Assembly (NCBI RefSeq): GCF_047344985.1
Contig: NZ_CP178861.1
Span: 2,418,001-2,482,000, forward strand
Source of the DNA: Bdellovibrio sp047344985
Lineage (GTDB): Bacteria; Bdellovibrionota; Bdellovibrionia; Bdellovibrionales; Bdellovibrionaceae
Reading direction: 5' to 3'
DNA length: 64,000 nt
A program made the translations under genes and the position numbers. Numbering within the stretch: position 1 is the first letter of the stretch; each line of letters begins with the position of its first letter. Shown one piece after another: positions 52,759-60,919 of the stretch. Under the pieces are notes generated by a model. It worked only from the letters and a program-made list of their open reading frames with translations, was not told where the DNA came from and searched no databases.

Positions 52759-53538
52759 TTAAAGTGACGGAGTTCTTCCCCCATCGACAGGCAGATTAAT
52801 ACCGTTAATATACGAAGCCGCAGGGCTCGCTAAAAATGCAATCGCCTCCGCCATTTCTTGTGGCTCCCCGATTCTTCCTGCGGGAATTGTTTTCTTCCAG
52901 TTTTCTTCGACCGCCTCAACAGAGGTTCGTGTGGCTGTCGCTGAAGAGCCCATCAAAGAACGCAGCCGGTCGGTGCGGATGTAGCCAGGCAAAACATTGT
53001 TTACTGTCACACCAAAAGGCGCGAGTTCTCCGGCTAAAGTTTTTGACCAGTTCGCCATGGCACCACGGATGGTATTTGAAACTCCCAAACCTGGAATCGG
53101 ATTTTTGACAGAGGTCGAAATCACATTAATGATTCGCCCGTATTGAGATTTCTTCATGGAAGGCAATAGCGTCTGCACCAGAAGATGAGACGCAATCAGA
53201 TGCGCACGCAGAGGAATTTCAAATTCAGTGATATTGGCTTCATGCAAAGGCCCGCCTTTGGGGCCGCCGGTATTGTTGAGGAGAATTTGCACGGACTCTT
53301 GTTGAAGCAACGGAAGAATATCGGTTTGAAGTTTGTCGGTGTTTGCAAGATCGATGACAAAACTTTTGTGTCCTTCTCCAGGCAAAGAACTTAGAAGAGC
53401 TTTTAATTTTTCTTCCGTTCTTGCTAATGCAAGAATTCGTGCGCCTCGTTCAGCTAAAAGTTTCGCGGACGCTTCACCGATACCGCCCGAAGCGCCACAT
53501 ACGACTGCTGTTTTACCTTGCAAGCTCCAAGAGTTCAT
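52759..53538 (-). CDS. Short-chain dehydrogenase/reductase with altered catalytic residues
   Basis: A 259-residue SDR-fold protein with the cofactor motif CGASGGIGEASAKLL, the structural LLNNTGG segment and a normal C-terminus (YINGINLPVDGG). The catalytic Tyr-x3-Lys is missing: at the expected place the sequence is GLGVSNTIRG, with S154 for Tyr and R158 for Lys. An SDR subgroup with SNxxR at this position is, as I recall, widespread, so this is a family trait, not decay. Whether it is an oxidoreductase is open. GGGAG precedes the ATG. Confidence 0.8.
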   Translation of the reverse strand: MNSWSLQGKTAVVCGASGGIGEASAKLLAERGARILALARTEEKLKALLSSLPGEGHKSFVIDLANTDKLQTDILPLLQQESVQILLNNTGGPKGGPLHEANITEFEIPLRAHLIASHLLVQTLLPSMKKSQYGRIINVISTSVKNPIPGLGVSNTIRGAMANWSKTLAGELAPFGVTVNNVLPGYIRTDRLRSLMGSSATATRTSVEAVEENWKKTIPAGRIGEPQEMAEAIAFLASPAASYINGINLPVDGGRTPSL

Positions 53539-53611
53539 TCACTCCCCCAAGTCAGATATTTGAAGTCTATCACTTCTCAATATCATTCCTTACTTTAGGA
53601 GTGATTTCATC

Positions 53612-54097
53612 TTATTTGACTCTTTTCAGATTGCGGCACTCATATTGTTTGTAAGTACGAGTTCCGTCTTTGGCAAATTCGTGGTCAAAGTACATGTTTG
53701 CAGCCAGGACTTTTCCCGTTCCGTTGCTGGCGATTTTCACTTCGATGGAAGACTCTTTGTCCATCTTCAACATATAGGCATGGAAACCGTCGCGATAAAG
53801 ATAAGGCTTCGTCACAGAAACCGTGTATTGAGCTTTGCGGGCATCACCTGTGTTAAAAGCTTCTGGAACTTCCACTTGCATCGTTTGGATTTCGCCTTGG
53901 CTCACATTCAAAGCCACCGCGCAGGCTCTTTGGTTTAAAGACAATTTTTTGCATCCCAAATCCGTCGCAAAAACTCCGCCTGTGTCAGCACATTGTTTGC
54001 GAGCAGCCACAGTTCCGTGGAAAATCATTGTCTCGGCCCAAGCTCCCTGAGCGAACAACGTAATCAAAGACTGCAGTAAAATCACCTTCTTAAACAT
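53612..54097 (-). CDS. Exported protein of unknown function
   Basis: A 161-residue protein with a signal peptide (cleavage after GAWA, about residue 21). The mature protein has conserved-looking cysteines (KQCADTG, LGCKKL, RACAVAL, YECRNL), likely paired as disulphides, and a beta-rich pattern. No known domain seen. The ATG has AGGAGG seven bases upstream; an upstream frame start at 54160 would disrupt the signal peptide position. No operon partner is evident. Confidence 0.65.
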   Translation of the reverse strand: MFKKVILLQSLITLFAQGAWAETMIFHGTVAARKQCADTGGVFATDLGCKKLSLNQRACAVALNVSQGEIQTMQVEVPEAFNTGDARKAQYTVSVTKPYLYRDGFHAYMLKMDKESSIEVKIASNGTGKVLAANMYFDHEFAKDGTRTYKQYECRNLKRVK

Positions 54098-54235
54098 AAA
54101 CGCCTCCTGATAATGAGTTCGCCAGGAATAAAAGCAACCTTCATTCCCTGGAGAACTCAAACTGAGGCTACTTAGGCCAAAAAAATCGCTAACATTTTAG
54201 GCACATGACGAAGAGGGGCCGCTTGTTCGCTTACA

Positions 54236-54556
54236 CTACTGGCAATAGACGCAGGCGTAACCAACAAAATCGCCGGCTTTATCATGGTGCTCAGTGCACG
54301 CGTTGGCGTAAGAGGCACAAGCTGAACAATCCTGAACCTGAACGCTGGAGCACGTGCCGCTGACTTTGACATTTAAAAACAAGGGGCGTCCTCCACGTGG
54401 TGGGCAATCCGGGCCTCTTGGCGGGTTGGGATTTGGGTTGCTTCCGCAGGGTCTGCCATTACAACAGTCTCCCGGAACACAAGCTATGGCCGCTTGAGAT
54501 TCATAACCTGACATCATGAGTACAATGGCCGCAAAAGCCGGAATAAATATCTTCAT
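54236..54556 (-). CDS. Small Cys-rich exported protein
   Basis: A 106-residue protein with a signal peptide cleaved near residue 22 (SQA). The mature 84 residues contain about eleven cysteines in two clusters (CVPGDCCNGRPCG and CSSVQVQDCSACASY, then CTEHH, CVYC) around an Asn/Pro/Arg/Gly-rich linker. Such a pattern suggests a disulphide-stabilised extracellular or periplasmic peptide. AGGAGG precedes the ATG. It is divergent from the LysR-like gene. No family recognised. Confidence 0.62.
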   Translation of the reverse strand: MKIFIPAFAAIVLMMSGYESQAAIACVPGDCCNGRPCGSNPNPNPPRGPDCPPRGGRPLFLNVKVSGTCSSVQVQDCSACASYANACTEHHDKAGDFVGYACVYCQ

Positions 54557-54644
54557 GGATCCTCCTAGGACCTCACCTTAGCGGGCGTTGCCGTCTTTGG
54601 CTGTTGACTTTTATGCACTATCAAATTTACTTTTCGTCAACATT

Positions 54645-55520
54645 ATGGCTTTTCAAATTCCCCTAGATGATTGTTTGGTTGTTTTAGAATTCCGCGATGG
54701 CTCTTCCTTAAGAGACGTGGCGGCACGTCTTAATCTAGACCCTTCTGCTTTAGTCAGAAAGGTTCAAAGAATTGCCGCTGAACATGAATTGCTGGAAAAA
54801 ATCAAAGGCCGTTGGGTGTTGACGGCCAAAGGTCATTTAGTGAATCGCTGGACGGAAGACACTTTGATTTCCCAGCAGCGCCTGTTGGATACCAAACCGC
54901 AATTGCGAATCGGCACCAGCATGTGGCTTTCTGAACAAGTGATTGTGCCTTACTCTGCTTGCTTAAATCGCGACACCGGCCACAAATACAATTGGTTGAT
55001 TCTCACCCCGAACCGTCATTTTGAAACAGAGCTTCTAGAGGGCACGTGCGATTTTATTATTACTTGTGGAGCACCTGTGGACCCGCTGATTGCGTATAAA
55101 AAAATTCTTCCGGAAGAATGGATCGTGATCGTTCCCAAAACCTGGCAGAAAGACTTTAAAAATCTTAAAGACGAAAAACTGCTTCAAGCTCTTCGTAAAA
55201 AAAGTTTTGTGCGACACATAGACATCAATGCCGAAGAGTTTTTAAACTTTCCGGAGAGAATGGAAAATATCTCGGTCAGTGTTGATAACCTGATCGGTAT
55301 TCGCTCTGCCGTCGCTAAAGGTTATGGGTGGAGTCTTGTTCCTCGGTTGGCGGTATTAAAAGAGCTTCGCGCTCAAGAAATCGTTGAGGTCTCGCTCTCG
55401 GAACTTCAAGGAATTAAAAATAATCATTTAAGTCTTTGGTGGTCGCGCGCGCGTAAAGAACATCAACAACTGGCGCCGACGCTCCAGCAATGGCTTTTAA
55501 GATCCCTTCAGGATTCTTAG
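54645..55520 (+). CDS. LysR-type transcriptional regulator
   Basis: A 291-residue protein with an N-terminal winged helix-turn-helix (VVLEFRDGSSLRDVAARLN, then ALVRKVQRIA) and a periplasmic-binding-like effector domain (PQLRIGTSMWLSEQ, LLEGTCDFIITCGAPVDP, VAKGYGWSLVPRLAVL). The HTH is less typical than in classical LysR proteins. It lies 184 bp upstream of prpC in the same direction, so it may sense a propionate-cycle intermediate and control prp genes. No Shine-Dalgarno precedes the ATG; the mRNA may be leaderless or start elsewhere. Confidence 0.72.
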   Translation: MAFQIPLDDCLVVLEFRDGSSLRDVAARLNLDPSALVRKVQRIAAEHELLEKIKGRWVLTAKGHLVNRWTEDTLISQQRLLDTKPQLRIGTSMWLSEQVIVPYSACLNRDTGHKYNWLILTPNRHFETELLEGTCDFIITCGAPVDPLIAYKKILPEEWIVIVPKTWQKDFKNLKDEKLLQALRKKSFVRHIDINAEEFLNFPERMENISVSVDNLIGIRSAVAKGYGWSLVPRLAVLKELRAQEIVEVSLSELQGIKNNHLSLWWSRARKEHQQLAPTLQQWLLRSLQDS

Positions 55521-55675
55521 GTCTTAGGTCCTCGTTCCCCCACCCGTCGTCGAACGGCGATTTTCGCCGCGCCAAGCAAAGTCGCTTTTGCGCTGTCCAT
55601 CTATTGACCGATGCCAAACCCCAAGCTAGCTTGAACCATTCATTTTTACATACATTACGCGCCGCACTTCGAAAA

Positions 55676-55688
55676 GGTACGGCGTACC
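55676..55688. promoter_or_regulatory. Small dyad just upstream of the prpC ribosome binding site
   Basis: GGTAC-GGC-GTACC lies about 17 bases before the prpC ATG and could be a regulator site or a leader hairpin. In the same gap CGGCGA/TCGCCG near 55551-55565 forms another hairpin. Confidence 0.3.
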
Positions 55689-55704
55689 CATCTTCGGAGG
55701 AAAA

Positions 55705-56871
55705 ATGGCTGAATATATCAATCCAGATTACGTTCCAGAACCAGAAAAAATGAACGTGAAAAAGGGTCTTGAAGGCGTTGTTATGGATACGTCTTCTGTA
55801 TCTAAAGTAAACCCTCATACAAATTCTTTGATCTACCGTGGTTACCCAGTTCAAGACTTGGCTGAAAACTGCTCTTTCGAAGAAGTGGCTTACTTGCTTT
55901 ACAATGGTGAGTTGCCAAACGCTTCTCAACTTGCTGACTTCACGAAAAAAGAGCGCGGCTACCGTGAGATCTCTACAACTTTGTTGAATGTGATCAAAGC
56001 TCTTCCGCAAAAATGTCACCCGATGGATTCTATCCGTACGGCAGTTTCTTTCTTGGGAACTGAAGACGCTCGTATCTGGGATGCGACTCCGGCGACAAAC
56101 ATGGACAAAGCGATTCAATTGTTGGCAAAAATCCCAACTATGGTTGCTGCTGACTACCGCTTCAAAAAAGGTTTGGATTTCATTCCACCAAAAGCGGATT
56201 TGTCTATCGCTGAAAACTTCTTCCACATGTGCTTTGGTAAAGTTCCACAAAAAGAAGTTGTGAAGGCTTTCGACGTTTCTTTGATCCTTTACGCTGAACA
56301 CAGCTTCAACGCTTCTACTTTCACAGCGCGTGTTGTGACTTCAACTCAATCTGATATCTACTCTGCAACTGTAGCAGGTATCGGTGCATTGAAAGGTCCT
56401 TTGCACGGTGGTGCGAACGAAATGGTTATGCACATGATGAAAGAGATCGCGGATCCTGCAAAAGCGGAACAGTGGATGCTTGATGCCCTTGCTCAAAAGA
56501 AAAAAGTCATGGGCTTCGGTCACCGCGTTTACCGCTCTGGCGACTCTCGCGTTCCAACTATGAAAAAATACGCACAAGTCATGGCTGATGTGACGGGCGA
56601 GCAAAAATGGATGCAGATGTACTCTGCGTTGGAAAAAGTTATGGTTGAGAAGAAAAAAATCTACCCTAACTTGGATTTCCCAGCGGGTCCTGCTTACTAC
56701 ATGATGGGCTTTGAGATCGACTTCTTTACTCCGATCTTCGTGATGGCTCGTACAACAGGCTGGTCTGCTCACATCATGGAGCAAGCTGCTGACAACCGCA
56801 TCATCCGTCCTCTTTCTGAGTACGTGGGTGCTGAACAACGTAAAGTAACTCCTCTCAGCGAACGCAAATAG
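55705..56871 (+). CDS. prpC: 2-methylcitrate synthase / citrate synthase PrpC
   Basis: A 388-residue citrate synthase-family enzyme joining propionyl-CoA (or acetyl-CoA) and oxaloacetate. Active-site segments are GPLHGGANEMVM, GFGHRVYRSGDSRVP and the C-terminal RIIRPLSEYVG. The gDSRV form after GHRVY and the presence of prpD and prpB in the window favour methylcitrate synthase, but dual activity is common in this subgroup. Codon bias is as strong as in prpD. GGAGG precedes the ATG. Its terminator follows. Confidence 0.88.
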   Translation: MAEYINPDYVPEPEKMNVKKGLEGVVMDTSSVSKVNPHTNSLIYRGYPVQDLAENCSFEEVAYLLYNGELPNASQLADFTKKERGYREISTTLLNVIKALPQKCHPMDSIRTAVSFLGTEDARIWDATPATNMDKAIQLLAKIPTMVAADYRFKKGLDFIPPKADLSIAENFFHMCFGKVPQKEVVKAFDVSLILYAEHSFNASTFTARVVTSTQSDIYSATVAGIGALKGPLHGGANEMVMHMMKEIADPAKAEQWMLDALAQKKKVMGFGHRVYRSGDSRVPTMKKYAQVMADVTGEQKWMQMYSALEKVMVEKKKIYPNLDFPAGPAYYMMGFEIDFFTPIFVMARTTGWSAHIMEQAADNRIIRPLSEYVGAEQRKVTPLSERK

Positions 56872-56894
56872 GAAATTACTTAGCAATGAGCTTG

Positions 56895-56929
56895 AAAAGC
56901 CTCTGCCGAATGCAGGGGCTTTTTTTTGC
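56895..56929 (+). terminator. Terminator of prpC
   Basis: AAAAGCC-TCTGC pairs with GCAGG-GGCTTTT around CGAAT, followed by eight T. Confidence 0.85.
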
Positions 56930-57030
56930 CGTTCGCAAAACTTATTCGAATGATTCTTTCAAGAATAAAACCTGACATCCCTCCGGTTTTGAATTTAGTT
57001 AAGCCCACAATTCAAAACAATGGAGATCAT

Positions 57031-57315
57031 ATGATGAAAAAGTTAATTGTTATGGCTGCAATATTTGTCGGATCTTATGCTTCCGCTCAAGTCGGTGAAG
57101 CCACTGTGTCTTTGGATTTTCCAACTCCGAGCCAGTGGGCTCTTGGTATGGTGAACATGGCTTGTGGTTCAAGCTTCCATGCGGATCAGGGCTATGTAGG
57201 CACGATCACAAGAACGGATGACGGTGTTATCTATAAAGTTTTTGCTGACGGCGAAGTCGTAGCCCGCGCTCACGCTTCGTCGACATCGATTTTCGCTAGA
57301 AAAAAATGTTTTTAG
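57031..57315 (+). CDS. Small exported protein
   Basis: A 94-residue protein with a signal peptide (MMKKLIVMAAIFVGSYASA). The mature part is about 75 residues, beta-rich, with two cysteines (MACGSSF and KKCF at the C-terminus) likely forming a disulphide. The ATG at 57031 has GGAGAT upstream; earlier in-frame starts lack a signal peptide context. No family recognised. Confidence 0.6.
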   Translation: MMKKLIVMAAIFVGSYASAQVGEATVSLDFPTPSQWALGMVNMACGSSFHADQGYVGTITRTDDGVIYKVFADGEVVARAHASSTSIFARKKCF

Positions 57316-57325
57316 TTTTTAGGAA

Positions 57326-57346
57326 GGGCGCTCTCAGCGCCCTTTT
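57326..57346 (+). terminator. Terminator between convergent genes
   Basis: GGGCGCT and AGCGCCC pair around CTC and are followed by TTTT on the plus strand; it ends at the stop of the minus-strand neighbour. Confidence 0.75.
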
Positions 57347-57920
57347 AGTTTTCGGCAATGGAAATCATTTTGTGATCGAATTGCATGCGTTCTTGATTGT
57401 AAGACGCTAGAACTTCGCGAACAGTTTCTATGGAGTCTTCTTCTTTGCTTAAGTGTTCAAGGCAAGACTTGGTAACACTCAATGAAAGCAGATAATCACT
57501 TTTGCGAATCATATTTTGAAAATCGAATTCTCGGAGCTTTGCAAAGCCACCTTTTTCCCGACGCATTTTTAGAATCGAAGTCATCGCTTTTAAATGCGCG
57601 ATCATATCTTTTGAGTATTGAGTTTTCATAGAGTCAATATCAACTCCACGGCGCCAACGATCAAAGCCACTCATCGACGAGACCGCAAGAAGATGCAAAG
57701 ACTGCGTATCCAATCTTTCCGCCCAGCGTTTTGCGGACTGCATATTCATCTCAAGCATTTGGCGCTTGGGCATTTTGTAAACAGAGACGCCGCTTATCGG
57801 CTGTCTCATTGCGAGAGAACGCTGCTGAACTCCAACAAGAGTGAGTTCCGCTGCTAAAATCGCAAACGCCACAAATCCCAAAGCCGCTGTTCGTAAAAAT
57901 AAACGCATTTTATCTGTCAT
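57345..57920 (-). CDS. Single-membrane-helix protein of unknown function
   Basis: A 191-residue protein with one N-terminal membrane helix (about residues 9-30) and a helical, positively charged remainder (MQSAKRWAERLD, LKMRREKGGFAKLREFD). It may be an anchored periplasmic helical-bundle protein, somewhat like a chemoreceptor sensor module without its cytoplasmic part. Starts at 57920 or four codons later at 57908; neither has a strong ribosome binding site. No family recognised. Confidence 0.5.
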   Translation of the reverse strand: MTDKMRLFLRTAALGFVAFAILAAELTLVGVQQRSLAMRQPISGVSVYKMPKRQMLEMNMQSAKRWAERLDTQSLHLLAVSSMSGFDRWRRGVDIDSMKTQYSKDMIAHLKAMTSILKMRREKGGFAKLREFDFQNMIRKSDYLLSLSVTKSCLEHLSKEEDSIETVREVLASYNQERMQFDHKMISIAEN

Positions 57921-58028
57921 ACAAAGTATCCAATACAAAGTGCGTGCCTGTCTCATATTGAGATTGACGCCTCTAGGGGACGGACTTACTTTTGGTAGTG
58001 CAACTGCGCTACGGCATTTGGAGGTTTC

Positions 58029-59102
58029 ATGAAGAAGTTATTGCTCTTAGCTTTATTGCTCACGGCTTGTGCGCAAACTCCCAAAGTTTCTGAATCAACA
58101 CCTGTGCAACCCCATGGCGTTGATACTTACGTTTCTTCTTTGCCTGCCCGTGGAATTGATTATTCAAAGACGCTCACGAAGATCGCTTTTGGTTCCTGCG
58201 CGAATCAAGATAAGCCAGAGCCTCTTTGGAAAGATATTGGTGCTGCAGATCCGGATTTATTTTTGTTCATGGGTGACAACGTGTATGCGAGCAGCCCTTC
58301 CCAACAACCTATCGCGGAACAATACCGCAAGCTTGATTTGATTCCTGAATACCGCGCGGTTCGCGAAAAAGTTCCTTTTATGGCGACATGGGATGATCAT
58401 GATTTCGGTTTACGCGATGGCGGAGCTGATTGGACAGGTAAAGACAGCGCTCGCAAAGACTTTATGAACTATTGGACTTACGTGAGAAACTCCATTCCGT
58501 TAGAGCAAGGTGGCGTTTACCATTCAAAAATCATCGGTCCTAAAAAGAAATCCGTGCAAGTGATCATGCTCGACACTCGCTACTATCGCAGTCCCTTGAA
58601 AGAACGTCCCGGCATGGAAGGAAAAGCCATGGACTATGTTCCGTCTGAAGACGGCACGATGTTGGGAAAAGCCCAATGGGAATGGTTGGAAGCGCAACTA
58701 AAACGCCCCGCGGACGTGCGTTTTATCGTGAGCAGCATCCAGCTTGTTGCGAACGATCCTAAGTTTGAAAAATGGGGCAACTTCCCGAATGAACGTCAGC
58801 GCTTTTTTGATCTTCTTAAAAAAACGCGCGCAAAGAACGTGATTGTCTTAAGTGGCGATCGTCATCTGGCGACCATTGCGAAAGTGGATATTCAGTCTTA
58901 TGGTCCGTTGTACGACATCACTTCAAGCTCGATCAATAAAGGCAACAACTACAACGATGCTGATAGCCACTACATCGGACCGATCTACAATAAAGAAAAC
59001 TTTGGCCTAGCGACAATTGATTGGGCGAAGAAAAAAGTTTTGGTTGAGATTCGCGGCTTCAACAACGAAGTCGCGAACTCCGTGGAAATAAAACTAAGAT
59101 AA
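58029..59102 (+). CDS. PhoD-like alkaline phosphatase lipoprotein
   Basis: A 357-residue phosphodiesterase/phosphatase of the PhoD metallophosphoesterase family, predicted lipoprotein (lipobox LLTAC, cysteine at about residue 14). Metal-binding segments are IAFGSCANQD, FLFMGDNVYA, TWDDHDFGLRDGG and LSGDRHLATIAK. Expected role is release of phosphate from phospholipids, teichoic acid or nucleotides outside the inner membrane. GGAGG precedes the ATG. Its 3' end overlaps the convergent DoxX gene by nine bases. Confidence 0.88.
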   Translation: MKKLLLLALLLTACAQTPKVSESTPVQPHGVDTYVSSLPARGIDYSKTLTKIAFGSCANQDKPEPLWKDIGAADPDLFLFMGDNVYASSPSQQPIAEQYRKLDLIPEYRAVREKVPFMATWDDHDFGLRDGGADWTGKDSARKDFMNYWTYVRNSIPLEQGGVYHSKIIGPKKKSVQVIMLDTRYYRSPLKERPGMEGKAMDYVPSEDGTMLGKAQWEWLEAQLKRPADVRFIVSSIQLVANDPKFEKWGNFPNERQRFFDLLKKTRAKNVIVLSGDRHLATIAKVDIQSYGPLYDITSSSINKGNNYNDADSHYIGPIYNKENFGLATIDWAKKKVLVEIRGFNNEVANSVEIKLR

Positions 59103-59549
59103 TTTTTTGCTGACAGCGAGATCTGTGGAGTAAGCGCCACCTCCACGGACGACCAAAGCCAAAGCAATGGCAATCGCTAAAAGGTGAAACTCCCAGCCCT
59201 CACCTTTTTGATTGCCAAACCAATTCATAAAAAAACCGTTCTGCACGTGGGACGTAAGAGCCACCGCCATAACCGTTCCAACAAGAATCGCGGCCCAGCG
59301 AGTTCCAAGTCCCAAAATCAGAGCCAATCCTCCTGCAAACTCAGCAGCGATTGCCAAAAATGCCAAAGGTGCTGGAATTCCCATCGTTTCCGTAAAAAAC
59401 TGCATCGTGCCTGTGTAGCCATAACCGCCAAAGGCACCAAAAGTTTTTTGCAATCCGTGAGGAAGAATCATGACTCCGAGAGCCACTCTTAAAAAAAATT
59501 CAGTATAACTTTTGTCTGTCGCCAACGTTTTTAAAATCAGTGATTTCAT
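59094..59549 (-). CDS. DoxX-family membrane protein
   Basis: A 151-residue protein with four predicted membrane helices and the DoxX signature LRVALGVMILPHGLQKTFG, followed by AEFAGGLALILGLGTRWAA. DoxX proteins are linked to thiol and quinone redox metabolism. It follows the rhodanese gene on the same strand by 21 bases, so the two probably form one operon, controlled by the divergent MarR-type gene. AAGGA precedes the ATG. Confidence 0.85.
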   Translation of the reverse strand: MKSLILKTLATDKSYTEFFLRVALGVMILPHGLQKTFGAFGGYGYTGTMQFFTETMGIPAPLAFLAIAAEFAGGLALILGLGTRWAAILVGTVMAVALTSHVQNGFFMNWFGNQKGEGWEFHLLAIAIALALVVRGGGAYSTDLAVSKKLS

Positions 59550-59570
59550 ATTTACATCCTTTATTACAAG

Positions 59571-59897
59571 TTATTTTACAAGATGGTTTCCGGCCTTCAC
59601 CCAGCCTTCTTTACCCTGCTCAAAGGCATATACTTTTTGATATCCCAAAGAGTTCAAGCGCAAAGCCAGCTTCATAGAGTTAGGACATTTGGGACCACTG
59701 CAATAAGTGACAATCTCCGTGTTTGGATTTGGCAGGAATGAACGAATCTCTTCGTCTGTGACTTCCAAAGGCAGATTCTGAGCATTTGGCAAATGGCCTT
59801 GATTAAAATACTGCGACGGTAATGCCTCAACCAAAGTGAGTGTTTTATTTTGAGAGATCTTTTGCTTCAATTCTTGAACATCAATCGTATTGGCCAT
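59571..59897 (-). CDS. Single-domain rhodanese
   Basis: A 108-residue sulphurtransferase-type protein. The active-site cysteine is in VTYCSGPKCPNS, and YFNQGHLPNAQNLP is the usual upstream signature (GHLPGA). The loop CSGPKC carries a second cysteine, as in some redox-sensing rhodaneses. First gene of the rhodanese-DoxX unit; GGAGG precedes the ATG. Probably handles persulphide or thiol stress under MarR control. Confidence 0.85.
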   Translation of the reverse strand: MANTIDVQELKQKISQNKTLTLVEALPSQYFNQGHLPNAQNLPLEVTDEEIRSFLPNPNTEIVTYCSGPKCPNSMKLALRLNSLGYQKVYAFEQGKEGWVKAGNHLVK

Positions 59898-59917
59898 TAG
59901 GCCTCCTTTTTTTAAAT

Positions 59918-59970
59918 TAGTTGCACGTGCAAATATCTAGAGAATACCAGATTTAGTTGCATGTGCAACT
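59918..59970. promoter_or_regulatory. Two palindromic MarR-type operators
   Basis: TTGCACGTGCAA (59921-59932) and TTGCATGTGCAA (59957-59968, embedded in AGTTGCATGTGCAACT) share the half-site TTGCA/TGCAA. Their centres are 36 bp apart. They lie in the divergent gap between the rhodanese-DoxX unit and the MarR gene, so both promoters are probably repressed by that protein. Confidence 0.75.
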
Positions 59971-59991
59971 ATTTTATGGCATGCTATAACC

Positions 59992-60432
59992 ATGGATGAT
60001 AAAAACTCTGCAAATCAGCTAAAAGCTTGGGAAATGTTAATTTGGCGCCATTCTCTTGTTTTGAGAAAGATCGAAAAAGATCTGGAACAAAGAAAAGGGG
60101 TCCTTCCCCTTCATTGGTACGATGTTCTTTTAGTTTTATATCGTTCCCCGGAACGACGATTGCGGCTCAGTGAAATTGCCGATCGCATTGTAACCAGCCG
60201 AAGCGCTTTAACAAGATCTGTAGAAAAACTCGGGCAGGAAGGTCTTCTAACAAAAGAAGTGTGTGCTGAAGATAAACGAGGCCAATATGCGCACATCACA
60301 CCGGCGGGAAAAAAAGCGCTGAAAGAAACCTGGGTCTATTATAAAGCCGCCATCGAAGAACATTTTGGCCAGTATTTTACAAATAGCGAGGCCAAAGAGT
60401 TTCAAAGACTTTTAGAGAAATTGCCTTCTTAG
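59992..60432 (+). CDS. MarR-family transcriptional regulator
   Basis: A 146-residue winged-helix regulator. The wing and recognition helix lie in LRLSEIADRIVTSRSALTRSVEKL followed by GLLTKEVCAEDKRGQYAHITPAG (each cited in part). It contains one cysteine in the wing (KEVCAEDKRG), which could sense oxidants as in OhrR-type proteins, but this is inference. The ATG has no Shine-Dalgarno. Divergent from rhodanese-DoxX, with two operator-like palindromes between. Confidence 0.87.
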   Translation: MDDKNSANQLKAWEMLIWRHSLVLRKIEKDLEQRKGVLPLHWYDVLLVLYRSPERRLRLSEIADRIVTSRSALTRSVEKLGQEGLLTKEVCAEDKRGQYAHITPAGKKALKETWVYYKAAIEEHFGQYFTNSEAKEFQRLLEKLPS

Positions 60433-60551
60433 ATTAAAAATTCTGATCAAGCTAGTCCGGTCTGCGGTCCGACATCCCTCAGTGTCTCAATTTAAAACAT
60501 ACTAATAAGTCTCTGACGTTTGCATAGAGAAACGCCAAAGGAGATATAGAG

Positions 60552-60890
60552 ATGTTTGATACTTTAATGTATGCTAAGAGATTAGAAGCCGCTGGAATGA
60601 CCAGAGAACAGGCTGAAGCGCAAGTAAACGTTATCGCGGAGATGGTTGTGGACGGTGTTGCAACAAAGCAAGATATCGCATTACTCAAACAAGATATCGC
60701 CTTGCAGAAGGCCGAAATGGGAAAAGAGTTCGCCGAGATGAGGACCGAGTTCGCAAATGTATACTCAGAATTCTCAAAAATCCGCTCTGAAATTCATAGT
60801 GAGAGTAATAAGAACTTAAAAATAATGGGCAGCATGTTCATCGCTAGTACGACAATCACTATAGGAGTGCTGGGTCTATTGCTTAAATAG
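60552..60890 (+). CDS. DUF1640/CCDC90-like coiled-coil membrane protein
   Basis: A 112-residue protein. The N-terminus FDTLMYAKRLEAAGMTREQA is typical of the DUF1640 (CCDC90/MCUR1-like) family, followed by a coiled coil with a repeated unit (KQDIALLKQDIALQKAE) and a C-terminal membrane helix (FIASTTITIGVLGLLLK). In bacteria the role is unknown; such proteins form oligomeric tail-anchored stalks. AAAGGAGATATAG precedes the ATG. Confidence 0.82.
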   Translation: MFDTLMYAKRLEAAGMTREQAEAQVNVIAEMVVDGVATKQDIALLKQDIALQKAEMGKEFAEMRTEFANVYSEFSKIRSEIHSESNKNLKIMGSMFIASTTITIGVLGLLLK

Positions 60891-60919
60891 GCCTTAGAAA
60901 ATGCTTCGAGTTATCTTGT

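Noticed and set aside
55505..55600. A possible third inverted-repeat element between the LysR-like gene and prpC
   Set aside because: Only short local hairpins are present; there are no long complementary arms as in elements A and B.
55414..56301. A 295-codon minus-strand frame opposite prpC
   Set aside because: It is antisense to a strongly codon-biased real gene and its translation has no recognisable features; long shadow frames are common opposite such genes.
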